From NCBI GenBank assembly GCA_020536535.1, contig JAHLWZ010000600.1:993-51552 (forward strand): DNA of 50,560 nt, given 5' to 3'. Shown in pieces: positions 28,158-39,387 of the stretch (within the stretch, counting starts at the first letter, position 1; every line of letters starts with the position of its first letter). The stretch is from Pelomyxa schiedti (Eukaryota > Evosea > Pelobiontida > Pelomyxidae). The notes under the pieces were generated by a model. That model had not been told where the DNA came from and did not search any database. It worked only from the letters and a program-made list of their open reading frames with translations. Position numbers and translations under genes: made by a program.

Positions 28158-29810
28158 ATGATTTCGTTTGTTGCGGGGCCGGCACAGTGTAGTGAGAGGG
28201 TGCTGCGGAAATACGCCACACAATTCTTGTCGCCAGATCTCGAGCCCGAGTTTTTGACGCAGTACAAATCCGCGTGCACTCACATCGCGTCTGCATTGCA
28301 CAAGTCCACGTATGTAGCTTGTTGTTCAAGTTCAGCGATGTGTTTTTTTCCTGTTTCTCCTTTTTTTTTCCCCTTTCAATGATTTTTTGTACTTTCACAG
28401 GGATGATGCAACCAAGTCTGTGGCGATAATGAGCGGGGAGGGCATGGTTGCGTTGTGGGCTGGTTTGAAGTCTTGCTTGACCCCAGGTGACAAGGTCCTT
28501 TCCATCAGCACTGGCGTTTTTGGAACGGTATGATCGATTGATTGATTTGGTGAATCGTGGGAGTGAACTGTGGGCGTGAGTCTCATTCAGTGGCTCTAAA
28601 AAGGGAATAGGCGAGATGGCAAAGAGCTGCGGTGCCACTGTCAACATTTTGGGTTGTGTCAATTTAGACATGACTTGCAGTTGTTGGTAATAGAATGCAT
28701 TCTAACTTACTGAAAAGAATTTGGCATGAATACCACACTCACGGAAGAAAATTTGTTGATGATTGAGAAAGCCGCAGTGGAGTTCAAGCCAAAGATGATC
28801 ACTGTAGTCCACTGTGAGACACCTTCTGGTAACTTGCCTTCACCTTCTGCTTTTACTCACGTTTTAAGGTACATTGAATCCTGTATCTAGGGTCGGGGCA
28901 ATTAAGCGCAAATTGGGTATCCCACTTCTCTACACAGGTTTGTGAATTCACATTTTTTACGTTACTATAACTGACTGTTGTACAGACATCGTGTCTAGTG
29001 CATGGGGAGCCCCCGTTGATGTTGATGCATGGGGAATAGATGTTGCTGTAGGAGCTCCGCACAAGTGTTTAGCTGCTCCCCCTTCTGTTGCTTTTGTGGT
29101 TCTTTCAGAGCCTGCATGGAGTAAGAATAATAATTATTATTGTTCATACATATGTATTCTACGGAATATACATATAAAAATAAAAATCAAGAACCTCTCC
29201 CAAGAGCTTCTGTGATTTAGATGTGGTACGGCAAGTAAACTACTCTGGTTATGATGCTCTCCTTCCATTTTTGAATGCCTATGTATGCACCGCTCACATC
29301 TACTGCTAGCAACTAATACTACTCCAGGAGACCTTCTACTTCCCCTACACACCCAATTGGCATGGTATTGGTGCGTTGTGTGAGGCATGTGACCTATTCA
29401 ATGAAACCAGTCCAGAGGCCGTCTATGCAGCGCATGTGGCAGCCTCCCGGTTCTGCCGTGAACGCATTGTGCGAATGGGATTGTCACTATTCCCAGTAGA
29501 AAACGCAGTCTCATCACCTTCTGGTATTAGTCCTGCTCGTGTTGTTTATCTAACTTTTCCACCAACTCTCACAACAAAAACTCAAGTCACTGCTGTGATT
29601 GTGCCTTCATTCACAACGTGGAGGGAACTCGATGCTGAACTGAGGAAACGAGGAGTGATACTGTGTGGAAGCTACGGACCCCTCACTGGGAAAGTATTCA
29701 GGATTGGTCACATGGGTCCAGTGCAAACAGATATGGGGAAACTGGCCAAAGCAATGGATGTCTTGCAAGAGACACTTGAACACTTGAAAACAAAGTCCTC
29801 CTCAACTTGA
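28158..29810 (+). CDS. Class V aminotransferase, alanine-glyoxylate/serine-pyruvate type (395 aa)
   Basis: Eight exons: 28158-28309, 28401-28527, 28604-28652, 28718-28828, 28869-28937, 28986-29120, 29221-29282 and 29328-29810; the total is 1188 nt and all phases close. The protein opens with FVAGPAQCSERVL, has SGEGMVALWAGL in the PLP phosphate-binding region, HCETPSGTLNPVSRVG and DIVSSAWGAPVDVD, and GAPHKCLAAPP containing the Schiff-base lysine. It ends with LRKRGVILCGSYG and KVFRIGHMG, both typical of alanine-glyoxylate, serine-pyruvate and related class V enzymes. The usual reaction moves an amino group from alanine or serine to glyoxylate or pyruvate using PLP. The exact substrates and compartment cannot be set here; I see no clear peroxisomal tripeptide (the end is S-S-S-T). 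It converges with the Josephin gene (127 bp). Confidence 0.9.
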
Positions 29811-29937
29811 ATTGAAATAAATACTTTTTTTTCATTGGGGGTTCTTTCTTTTGTTGAAGGTTGTTGGTGTTATTTTCCAAGGAAAGAAACGGAGACACTC
29901 GGTAGTAGTAATAACACACTTTTTTTCAAATTCAAAT

Positions 29938-30687
29938 TTATAAGCCGGTGCTGTTGTTGCCAGTAACAGAAGCAGTGAACACGAGAAAAATATGACTGCC
30001 TTCAGTGATCAAGTCCTCCAGAAAGTTCAGTGCTTGCTCCATGTGGCCCAACTGTGTTGGTTCCGGTCTCCTGCTATCCAGTACGAACCAATTCGATGCA
30101 GTCACCAGTGCGGTGGAATTCTGTGGAATTGGACGTATAGTAAACCAGTGTCTGCTGCTGTAAAAACCGCAGCATGAAGTGGTTGGAATGTTGACAAGAA
30201 CTCCCACAATACAGGCATTGTGGAGATGATTTTCCAACTGCTTCCTTCCTTCAGAATAGATATAGGAAGGGCGCGTTAGTACGAAATTCCAAGGCGCGAG
30301 TGTGGAATGCATACCGCGGCGGTTGTCGTACCACTGTACAACGTATCCAATTTGATCCAGTGCTTGTATGATGACATTGACATCATAATTCCCCAATCCT
30401 CTTGGCGAGAATGTAAGCACAGACTCGAAACATGCTCACAAATCAAATCTTACATCGGGCTGCAATGCGGGCTTATAAGACGGCGGCGTCCCGACAGTGC
30501 TGACACGATCTCGTCAAAACGTTGCTTGTTGAAGTGCGGTCTTTGCAGCTGAGGAGGGCAGCAGTTAATCACTTACGGAAGTGAAAAAAAACTGCAGAAA
30601 CGAACACGAACACACCAAGTTATTAACTGCATGAATAGCACAGAGCTGCCAATGTTGTTTTTCGAGGTAGATCCCCGCTCCTTGCAT
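29938..30687 (-). CDS. Josephin-domain deubiquitinase, JOSD1/2 type (209 aa)
   Basis: Three exons: 30687-30616, 30548-30454 and 30400-29938; total 630 nt with exact phases. Residues 6-24 are IYLEKQHWQLCAIHAVNNL, containing the catalytic Cys of the L-C-A-x-H-A-x-N-N-L Josephin motif. After the second intron comes LGNYDVNVIIQAL, the hallmark G-N-Y-D-V-N-V-I of JOSD1/JOSD2. Then follow SSRHWFTIRP with the catalytic His and FVLDSRRPEPTQLG with the acidic residue. The whole protein is close in size to JOSD proteins and lacks the UIMs of ataxin-3. Such enzymes cleave ubiquitin chains or ubiquitin-substrate bonds. A TATAAAAA motif lies about 20 nt before the ATG on the coding strand, suggesting a very short 5' UTR. 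It follows N6AMT1 on the same strand. Confidence 0.92.
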
Positions 30688-30904
30688 ACACTTGTGTTTT
30701 TATAGCTATGCCAATTACTGAATAACAACCACGCAGCCCAAATCAAACGGGCAGGGCTTTTATGTCAAAAGCATTTTTTTGTTTACCAACTTGGATGCAA
30801 GTTGTAGACAGAAAAACCTCGTGTTGTGTACTCGGAGTTCTTTGTTGTGCGCTGTTCCTGGTGTATTAGATATCTTCACTTGGCAAATTTTTGGATTCGT
30901 TCGT

Positions 30905-31992
30905 TTAGTGGTTCTTTCGGTAGAATCTAAGAATGTACAGCTGCTCTTCACCACTTCGTTTTTTTCCCACAACCTTTGTGCTTCCTTTAGTTTTATTGCC
31001 GTAACATTGAGAAAGAAAAGAAACCTTCACGGCAAAGCCCTTCTTGTGCATCAATAACATTAACTGGCGTGGGTTATTTTCTTGCAGTACCACAACGTAA
31101 AAGAATCCGGTTGAAGAGAGTAACTCCTGTTGTTGTGCCTTGTTAATTATTGCTGTGAATAAGCATTAAACACACATTCACAACTGGAAGTAATCTATCC
31201 AGTACTTCTCGACCATCTTTTCCTCCTGCCCAGGCAGAGTATATTCCGCCATGTTGGATCTCTTCTGGTGGTGTAGGGACATACCTATTTTTACACATAA
31301 GCCCATAATGTAACCAGAGGGAAAGGACAGAGAGACACACACACGGGGGGTTGAAAACGAGGAGGTCAACTCCACCTCCGGATTTCAGTCTGATTTTGTG
31401 TGAACAATTTCACATAACTTTTTAAAAGAGAAGTACCTGGGGAGAAGACCTGAGACCAGGTCAGTGACAACAACTTCTACATTTACCTGTTATTAAAATT
31501 CATTCAGATAGAGGATTCGGGTGGTGTGTGCGGCGATACGTACGTGGTTAATTGTGCTAGTCTTGATACACCTTTCTCCAGCAAGTGGATTCACATCCGT
31601 AGCAAACAACGCCAGTGGAGTTGCACAGTTCCTCGCGCGGTGCAACAGTCCGATGTGCGTTATAACATATCCACTTCCGCACCTTCATGGGGAAGAAAAA
31701 GAAAAAGAATTGGTCTATGAAATGCACGAACAAACAACAACTACAAAATTAAAAAATAAAAAAAATAAAGAAAAAAGGTGGTTGTGGGGGTGGCGTACCC
31801 TACCTCTAGACCAAAAATTGAAGAGTTGTTGACCTGCGCGGCGGCGAAGTTGTCCCAGTCGTCGGAAATGCTGTCCACCAACAGAAACGTGTCGTCGGCG
31901 GGCTCGTACACAGCCCCATCCACAAAATCGGCCCCGACGAGATCCCCAATGTCGACACGCGGCGCGCTCCCTCCCACACCAGACTGGGCCAT
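30905..31992 (-). CDS. N6AMT1: N6AMT1/HemK2-type class I methyltransferase (237 aa)
   Basis: Seven exons: 31992-31799, 31682-31544, 31486-31437, 31389-31345, 31284-31182, 31138-31025 and 30973-30905; total 714 nt with exact phases. Features in order: VYEPADDTFLLVD (substrate/SAM entry), LEVGGCGSGYVITHIG (motif I spanning the first intron), ATDVNPLAG (acidic motif II), VTDLVSGLLP, VDLLVFNPPYVPTPPEE with the catalytic N-P-P-Y spanning an intron, SAWAGGKDGREVLDRLLP, and FYVVVLQENNPRQL. In eukaryotes HemK2/Mtq2, with TRMT112, methylates the GGQ glutamine of release factor eRF1 and, in animals, reportedly histone H4K12. The human protein is 214 aa. It shares a 68-bp divergent promoter with the secreted protein at 32061. 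Confidence 0.93.
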
Positions 31993-32060
31993 TGATCGAC
32001 AAATCGCAAAAACAGGAGACGAGATGTGCGATCTGATTGAAATCAAATCAAGAACAGCGA
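31993..32060. promoter_or_regulatory. 68-bp bidirectional promoter region
   Basis: Only 68 bp separate the ATG of N6AMT1 (minus) from the ATG of the secreted protein (plus). Both 5' UTRs and both core promoters must lie here or overlap coding sequence. It contains AATCAAATC near 32040; no clear TATA box is seen. Shared control is an inference from spacing. Confidence 0.45.
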
Positions 32061-33412
32061 ATGACGGTTGGGCGTGGTGGGGCGGTTTGGGTGTTGTTGT
32101 TGTTGTGGTGCGCATGTGTTGCTGGTGATACGTTGTACGGAATGCGTTGTTCTCAAGGTCTCTTTTTTTCTTCTGTTGTTGGTTTTATGATGGAAGTGTC
32201 ACGCGAGCTACGTAACACTGAGCCCACAGGTTTGTCTGTTGTGAGTGTTGAGGATGGAACAACGAAAGTTGTTGGACAACCAATTGATGGTTACGGGGAT
32301 GCACCCGGCAGAGGTGCGTGCCGTATTGCGCGTTGAAATACACCCTAGTGCTAATTTTCGGCCTATTTTAGGTTCTCTGGACACGGCGAGGGGTCTTTTT
32401 TATGAACTCGTTGATGGATATGATGGGCAGCTCTATCTCCTATCCACGGATGTGACCACAGCGGAGGTTTGTGTGCTGATTTCAGAATCACTCATCCCAA
32501 CACCCACTTCAAGTCCGAGATCGTTTGCAGCGTACCACTGTCGAATACGAATCTTGGTTCCGACACTTTGGATGTCGACATTACCACTGGTGATGTTTAT
32601 ATCATGGGTCATCAGCTTAACGAGACATTCCCTTATCAGCCACGGCAGATGTACAGGTTGGCTTCCTGCCCACACAACTGCGCTGGTTGCTCTAATCTCT
32701 TCACAGGGTGGTTCCCTCGCTCAAACAGAGCACTTTCATTGCTGAAATGCCGTTTAACACTGATCTGTGGGAGGCTTCACACGCATTTGATCCTATCAAC
32801 CGCATTGACTATGTGAAGTGCAGCTCTTAAATTATAAACCTAAGATGTAAAAAAACAAAAGGTTTCTGCAGATATGGACTTGACGAAAATTACATGGGGA
32901 ATTGCTGTGGACACTGGCAAAGTTATTTTCAACTCCACAACAGTTATGAGTGTGATGACCTATGATCAATCCTCAAAATTCATATACGGCATCCTGGTAT
33001 CTACCACTGTGCCAAAACTGCTGAAATTGAGCCTTCCTATCAAAGCTAACAGCTGATTGGGTGCAAACACTGATGAAATTCACTGGGAATTCCTGGACTC
33101 AAATTGGTTCCGGAGTCGGAGGATACAGAGATCCTTTTCCAACAGGTATTGTTTTGTGTTACTTTTTATTTTATTTTAACTTACGGCCGTAACAGCAACA
33201 ATTGATTACAGTAAATCGATTTTCTACTTTTACGCAATTAAAGGCTATGATGTAAGTACTTCTGCGTGAGCGGTTTTCCCACTTATGGATCTTAGAGCAC
33301 CTACACACTGTTGGGGATCAGCCTCAGCACTGGCTCCCTTGTGTCATCAGTAACAGCATGCACAACAGGTTGGACTGGTGGCTGTCCTTATCAGTTGGGA
33401 TTTCTGGCCTAG
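32061..33412 (+). CDS. Secreted protein with propeller-like (V-D-x-x-T-G) repeats
   Basis: Exon 1 (32061-32157) encodes a signal peptide (AVWVLLLLWCACVAGDTLYG). Later exons carry a recurring strand motif of the form V/I-x-x-T-G-x-V/L: SVVSVEDGTTKVVG (from 32230), SLDTARGLFYELVDG and GQLYLLSTDVTTAE (to about 32467), TLDVDITTGDVYIMG, WGIAVDTGKVIF (after about 32873) and LGISLSTGSLVSSVTA (about 33305-33350). Such repeats are typical of beta-propeller or SMP-30-like folds. A 72-nt first intron (32158-32229) is in frame. The last boundaries (32830-33300) are not settled; the stop at 33410 is a proposal. Family and ligand are unknown. Secretion is inferred from the signal peptide. Confidence 0.65.
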
Positions 33413-33645
33413 CCCAGAAGCTATACAAAGGTATATTTCGAGGGTCTCGTGTGGGAATGAATACATTTCTGAATGAGCTTATATGGATAGAAATAGCTCC
33501 TGGGGCGACAGCCCACAAATTACACTGACTTTTAAGCCCTACTAATCAATTTCGGTCATCTAATCACAATTGTTTTTTATCTGTGTCTTTTTCGCGTTTC
33601 TCTTTGCGGGGTACAGCAGTGGATTTACCATCGAGCTCCAGCGTC

Positions 33646-34338
33646 ATGTCGTCCACCAACAACAACAACCGGGCTCCCATCGAGACAGCGTCCACCGACA
33701 ACGCCAACAGCGCCGACACTGTATCCGACCAGCAGCAACAACAACAACCCTCATCATCATCGTCGCCATCATCAACAAACCCGACGCCCGTCACCACGAC
33801 CGCATCTACTACGACCACGACGGCGGCCATGCCTGGGCCTGGTCACAGCCACGGGGAGACCGTGGGCGCGGGCGCCGCCGCGTCCACCTCCGCGAGCCTC
33901 GGCCTCCCTCCCCAGCAGGGCAGTATCCCCTCCGCCGCCCCGCCCTCCATCGCGGCGCCCCCGGCCAAGCGCCCGAGGCAGCAGCAGCCGCAGCAGCCGG
34001 GGGCTACCTCCGCCGCGGCGGACTCGAAGCAAGTAACAGGAGGCGGGGGGGCAGGGGGCGAGGACGAGAGGGGGGGAAGCCGCGGGGGGAGCGGAGGAGA
34101 CAGGGAGAGGGAGAGGGAGAGGGACGGAGACAGGGAGGCCGAGGGCGCAGGGGGTGGCGTGTCCTATGCCCAGCTGCTGGGCGTGGTGCTCAAGCTCAAC
34201 AAGCAGATAGAATTCCTCACTGACAAGATGATGTCGATGCAGGAGCACCAGCAGAAACAAGACGAAAAGGTACTACAACAGAAGCGCAACGATGAACAAG
34301 AAAAACAGGACCAGCGGCAGGAATCCACTTCCACAACA

Positions 34339-34380
<42 letters not shown>

Positions 34381-37300
34381 CAACAGCAGCAGGATCAACA
34401 ACAACAGAACATGGAAAGGGAGTCATCACCCGTTTCTGAGTCTCAGGGAATTGTGGTGGTTCACTCTTTGGATCAGCAAGGGTTGGTGGTTGTGTCTCCT
34501 GAGGACCTCACCCTGGACCACAGCAGTGAGGGTGCTTTGCACACTGACTATGATGACTTGAGGGGTATTGGGCTGCACGACTTGCAACAACAGCAGCAGC
34601 GAATGGTTGATTCTGCACCAGGTGTCCCAGTCGAAATGAATGCAGTGGATATTGTGGATGTTTCGCTGTCTGGCCCCTTGACCGAGATGAGCCAGGATGC
34701 TGTTCAAGCTGAAGTTCGTGCAGACAAACCAAGGCGTATTCCTAGCATGGAAGATGTTCACAGTCTGATTAGACAAGATTCAGGGAAATATGACTCTCTG
34801 CTGGATCACGTCGACGGTCTCATGGATCAGCAGCAGCAACCCCTTCATGAAGCCCCCAACGAGCACCCTATCTCCCAAGGCGTCATGAAACAAGAAGATA
34901 ACGGTGACCAAAACCAACAACACGATTCTCAAGAGGATGTAGTGGTTGTACAACGTCAGTCTACTCTAGTCTCCGCCCAAGATCAGCAGCAATCTGAAAT
35001 ACATCCTGGTAACGCAGATGCATTGCAACACCTGAGCAGTGAGCATGCAGAGGGTGAACAAATTAATGGGAATATCGCTGATCATGACCATGACCATGAC
35101 CATGACCACGACCATGTGGCCGAACAAATCAGCAATCACATGAATGAGAGTGAACATTCCGTTCTGGATCACAGCTTCGAGGTTTCCTCATCATCTTGGG
35201 ATGTAGCACCAAACGGCTTTGGATTCTTGGATAGCAGTAATGCCGTACAGCAGGCGATTGAAGCTGGAAGGTTGCATGCAAAGAGAGATCCTCCTGCTGA
35301 TAACTACGCGATATTTGTGGTGGGTCCCCCAAAACCAGAAACTCACGCCTTTCTCCTAATAGACTCTTTCTCCCCATTTCCTAGTCAGATATCCCCAGAA
35401 ACGTCACTGCTGAGCAGCTGAAGGAAGCTTTTTCGGCAATTGGGGCTGTATATTCTGCGGAAGTTGTCAAGAACCGCAAGACTGGAGAGGCAAAAGGCAT
35501 GCAGTATTGTTTTATATCTACTACTACCTGCACACACAATACTGCTTACTATGAATGCACAACACTCGGCCTATGAAAAACCCCCGTCTCAATGTTGGGC
35601 AAGCCAACAACTGAAACAAGGTTTTGGATTTGTCCACTTTTATACCATGGAGGATGTTTACAAAGCACTTGACTGGCAAGAAAGACCTTCCTTCCTTGAT
35701 CAAACAACAGGAAAAATGTATTATTATTACTTTTTCCCAGTATATTGACTGTGACTGTTGGATGTGCCGCTAAGTTATATGCTTTCTAAAAACCAAATAA
35801 ACAGGGTTCAAGTCAAAGCTCATATTGCAGACCCAAAAAATACGATATATGTTGGGAGAATACCAAAGAATTTATCTGAGGAGGAAATCAAGCAGTATAT
35901 AGAAGACATTACCAGAGTGAGGATTAACATCACCAGTTTCTTTAGTTTGAAAACATTTCCAGATGAAATGTCATCGTTTTGAACTGCAAATCTCTCCAGA
36001 TGGAAAATCCAGAGGTTATGGGTGGGCACGATTCAAGGTTACTACTCGACATTTTCTGTGCGGCCCCTTTTGTTGATTTCCTTCCTAGAACCACGATGAA
36101 GCAGTGTTAGCCACTCGTTTCCTCATGCGGGTTCCATTTCCATCATCAAAACCAACCGCGCAACTGCCATTTCCTCCTCCCAACGAAAGAGACCAGCCTC
36201 TTCATGTCACTTTGGCCGATCCACGACCTGTAGATCACCGTGTTCTGTGTGTTTTCACACTAAATTCTCCTATTCTCTGTTTTAACAGTACTCCAGTGCA
36301 AGTCTCAAGACCCTCTTCGTGAAGTGTGTCCACCCAGGTGTTACATCCGATCAGCTCCGCGAACTGTTTGGAGGTGAAAAAGTAGAGCGTGTGGTCATAC
36401 CTGTGGACAAAGTCCAGAAAACACCTCTGGGGTATAAATAACTGCTGCAGCAAACTCCCTTTTGTTTGTTCACATTGAATTAGGAATGCCTACGTTCACT
36501 TCAAAGACCGAAACGATGCCGAATCCACACTGAAAGCCATGGACGGTTACATGTTGAATGGTTGAACGGTTTCCCAAACGTACAGAGAAAAAGTAACTGG
36601 AAGTTCCCAGGGCGAAAGCTTCATGTACAATGGTGCCTTCCAGCCTCAGCCATCAAGCGCCCGAAAACTGTGGTCCCTATGCCCTCCCAACAACAGCAAC
36701 CTCTGGCACTGCATGACACCTCATTTTTCCCGTATTATCACCCTGCAACTTCTCCTCCCCTCGAAGAATCAAATGGGGACATCATTTCCTCACAGCCAAC
36801 GTATTTTTCTGCATTTTCCCATATCCCGCCTCCTAAATGTTTTTTTCCTCAGGTTCCCACATGGAAACTATGCAGCCCACATGCAAGTGGCACGCCCCAT
36901 TCGGACTCTACAGCGCAGTGCTTCTGCAACTCGCTTGTCCACTGCACCTTATCCACCTCCACGCTACACACCTTCTCCAAATAACATGTATCTTCAGCCA
37001 ATTGGCAATTACAGCCAAGGAGTGAGTTCCCACCCACCTGAAGTAGGTGGCTCTCAATTGAATTCCTTAGAACTTCCCTCCGAGAGCACCATGCCGCAGG
37101 TATCACAGTCACAGCAACAGATTCCTCTGCAGACACTGCAACAACAGTCGTTACAACAAACCTCCCAGCCGCACCTGTCAATATCTCACGCAGGCTCTCT
37201 ACAAGCGCTTGCTCAGAACCCCCAGCAAACCCCGCAACTCCAGTACCAGCAACTGCAACAACAGTTACTCCAGCAGCAACTATCCCATCTGCCCCAGCAG

Positions 37301-37978
37301 CCTCAAATGCAACAACCTCTATCTCTCCCTCAAACGCCTATGAACCAAATATCTCCGGCTCAGGCACAGACACAGTCCCAACAACTGCATCTCATGTCAC
37401 AACTTATCTCACCCTCCCACCAGCCGACTAAGCAAATTCAGCTTGTGTCACAGAAGATGCCCGCCAACCAGCACCAGCCGCGGCAGGTCAAACAAAGTTC
37501 CATGAAGGCCGATTCACACCCGCAACAACAACAGCAACAAATTCAGAAGCCCTTTGCATCCCCCAAATACAGTGTACAGCAGCAACAGCAGCAGCTACAG
37601 CAACAACAGCAACTTCAGCAGCAGCAGCAACAGTTGCAAATCCACCAATTACAGCAGCAACTGATACAGCAAATCCTGCAGTCGCCGCCACAACTCCAAC
37701 TGCAGTCACAGCACCACCCACATCAGTCCACACCAAATTCCCTCGTTGGCAACCTCTACATCAACCCCAACACCGCCCAACAGCAAGTTCCACAACAACA
37801 ACAACCGCAGCAGCAGCAGCAACCACAGCAAACCGACTATATCCCTCAGATGACAGGAATGACCCCTGACCCTAGTTCACTCTACTACTCACCACCGCAG
37901 CAGTATGGAATGCCTCTGTGCACTGACCCTTCATCTTCAATGTACCCCCCAATATACCCCCAGAATTCGTCCCCGTAG
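33646..37978 (+). CDS. Three-RRM, glutamine-rich RNA-binding protein (about 1252 aa)
   Basis: Ten exons: 33646-35319, 35385-35496, 35621-35717, 35805-35916, 35963-36037, 36089-36241, 36289-36431, 36484-36560, 36611-36800 and 36853-37978; total 3759 nt with exact phases. Residues 1-550 are low complexity: Ser/Thr/Pro, then acidic/Arg-rich, a short coiled coil (LLGVVLKLNKQIEFLTDKMM), a polyQ tract and a His-Asp repeat. RRM1 spans about 35300-35710 (YAIFVSDIPRNVTAEQLKEA, then GFGFVHFYTME). RRM2 has NTIYVGRIPKNLSEEEIKQY and SRGYGWARF. RRM3 has KTLFVKCVHPGVTSDQLREL and NAYVHFKDRNDAESTL, ending LNGRKLHVQW. The C-terminal 370 residues are again Gln/Pro-rich. It probably binds RNA and may form condensates; the specific role is unknown. 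The intron 35497-35620 uses a GC donor. A single ATG at 33646 is chosen because upstream sequence lacks one. Confidence 0.88.
34335..34392 (+). repeat. CAG/CAA polyglutamine tract
   Basis: A run of CAG with some CAA codons inside exon 1 of the RRM gene, encoding about 18-19 glutamines. A smaller Asp-His repeat (GACCAT units) lies at about 35085-35115 in the same exon. Confidence 0.9.
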
Positions 37979-38173
37979 TGTTCCCGGCTGGGTTTGCAAT
38001 GCACCGCGATCAGTTCCCTGTCCATAGTGTTTGGAAAAAAGCCATTTATTTTTTTCAAGTTGCGACAAAAAAGGGGCGGAGGAGGGACCTCTGCTAAGAT
38101 GACTCCCCGAGCGAGGCGTTTCATTCATTATAATGGGGGAAAATAAAAAGAAAAGGTGGATACCCTCTTCACG

Positions 38174-39387
38174 ATGAGCATGTGTAAGGCAGTTAACGAG
38201 ACGGCTCCCAAAAGACGCAGACTCAACAGAGACTACACACACCCTGACATCGCATCGCTACGGGGATCTCTATACACAATACGGCGTAGTCAAGTTCCCA
38301 CAATATACCACGGAGCACTCGGTTGGTCACTGGATGTGCGGTCGCAGTTCGAGGCGCTGCTGCTGCTGTTCTCCCACCCGAGATGTGGCCCCGTTCACGT
38401 TTGCGAGGCTGGTGTGAACTGTCAATTGGCGGTGAGACTGGTGTGGGAGTTCGCGTGCGAGGATGTGGTTGCGTTTGACTTGAGAGAGTAAGGACCTTCC
38501 ACCCCAACGGGGAGGTTTGGAGTATCCCCGATGACACATGGAGTTTTGACGAGATGTACGAGGATATTGATGTGTGCACATGATGGCGAGATTCCACCTC
38601 CTGCTCTTAAAACTGTTTGGCCCACCAGGGACCTTGCAATCATTTTACGTGGTGCCAACTTGTGGGGAGAGGGGTTTGTTGTAGAAGGGCCATTGTTGGG
38701 ACTTTCAGGTAAATTCTAAATATGCTGGTCATCAAAAGCGAGACCCTCACAGTGGTGAACCTTTCCATCACCGGGAGGGAGCCAGGCAAGCCAGACCTAC
38801 AAAGCGCAATTACGATAGCGCCCCAACCTCAGGACTTGTGCGAATATCCCTTCTGGCCACAATTTTTCCTTAGCAGATTCATGCCGCAGGAAATTGCATT
38901 TGCCCACTTTCCTGGGTGTGAACTGTTCTGCGAAGAGCATAATGATTGTGGTTTTTTTTTGCAGCACAAAGGTACGACCGACGAAGAGGTAAGCAATTAC
39001 TTGCATTGCACAGAAGTCTCACTGCAAGATAGTCATTTGGACAATTTCCCGCGAATATGGTGATGTGCAACATGTCTTTTGGTTAGTTGGCTCTTTATTC
39101 TCCCCTAAATGAAAAGTGAATTCCTCCTTTTATTGAGGTTGATTGTGATGCACAGCAATTATTGATACTTTTTCTCTTTTGCCGAACCTTCAAACACCAG
39201 ATTAATTATCTTCTTCTACTGTAAGTTCCGACCTGATAGTATGCAAGTCAAATTTAACCAAATGAAACATTCCCTCCCAGCGGCTAGGAGAATTGACGAT
39301 GTAGCTGCTCATTATCCGCTTTACTGCACGAACCGTGACTGTGATCTCAGCAGCACCATTTGCTCTAATGTTGATAAGCTGCTCTAG
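38174..39387 (+). CDS. Multi-exon gene, function unknown
   Basis: A basic N-terminus (APKRRRLNRDY) leads to HGALGWSLDVRSQFEALLLL and LVWEFACEDVVAFDLRE (to about 38490). Other frames continue with HPNGEVWSIPDDTWSFDEMY, IPPPALKTVWPTRDLAIILR and LLGLSG before a GTAAAT donor (about 38708). Then come LTVVNLSITGREPGKPD and FWPQFFLSRFMPQEIAFAHF, a small exon HKGTTDEE, SHCKIVIWTISREYGDVQHV, and the last exon RLIIFFYCKFRPDSMQVKFN to a TAG at 39385. Coding character is strong but two frame changes (about 38490 and 38575) have no convincing intron; they may be assembly slips. I do not recognise the family. No signal peptide or membrane helix. Confidence 0.55.
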
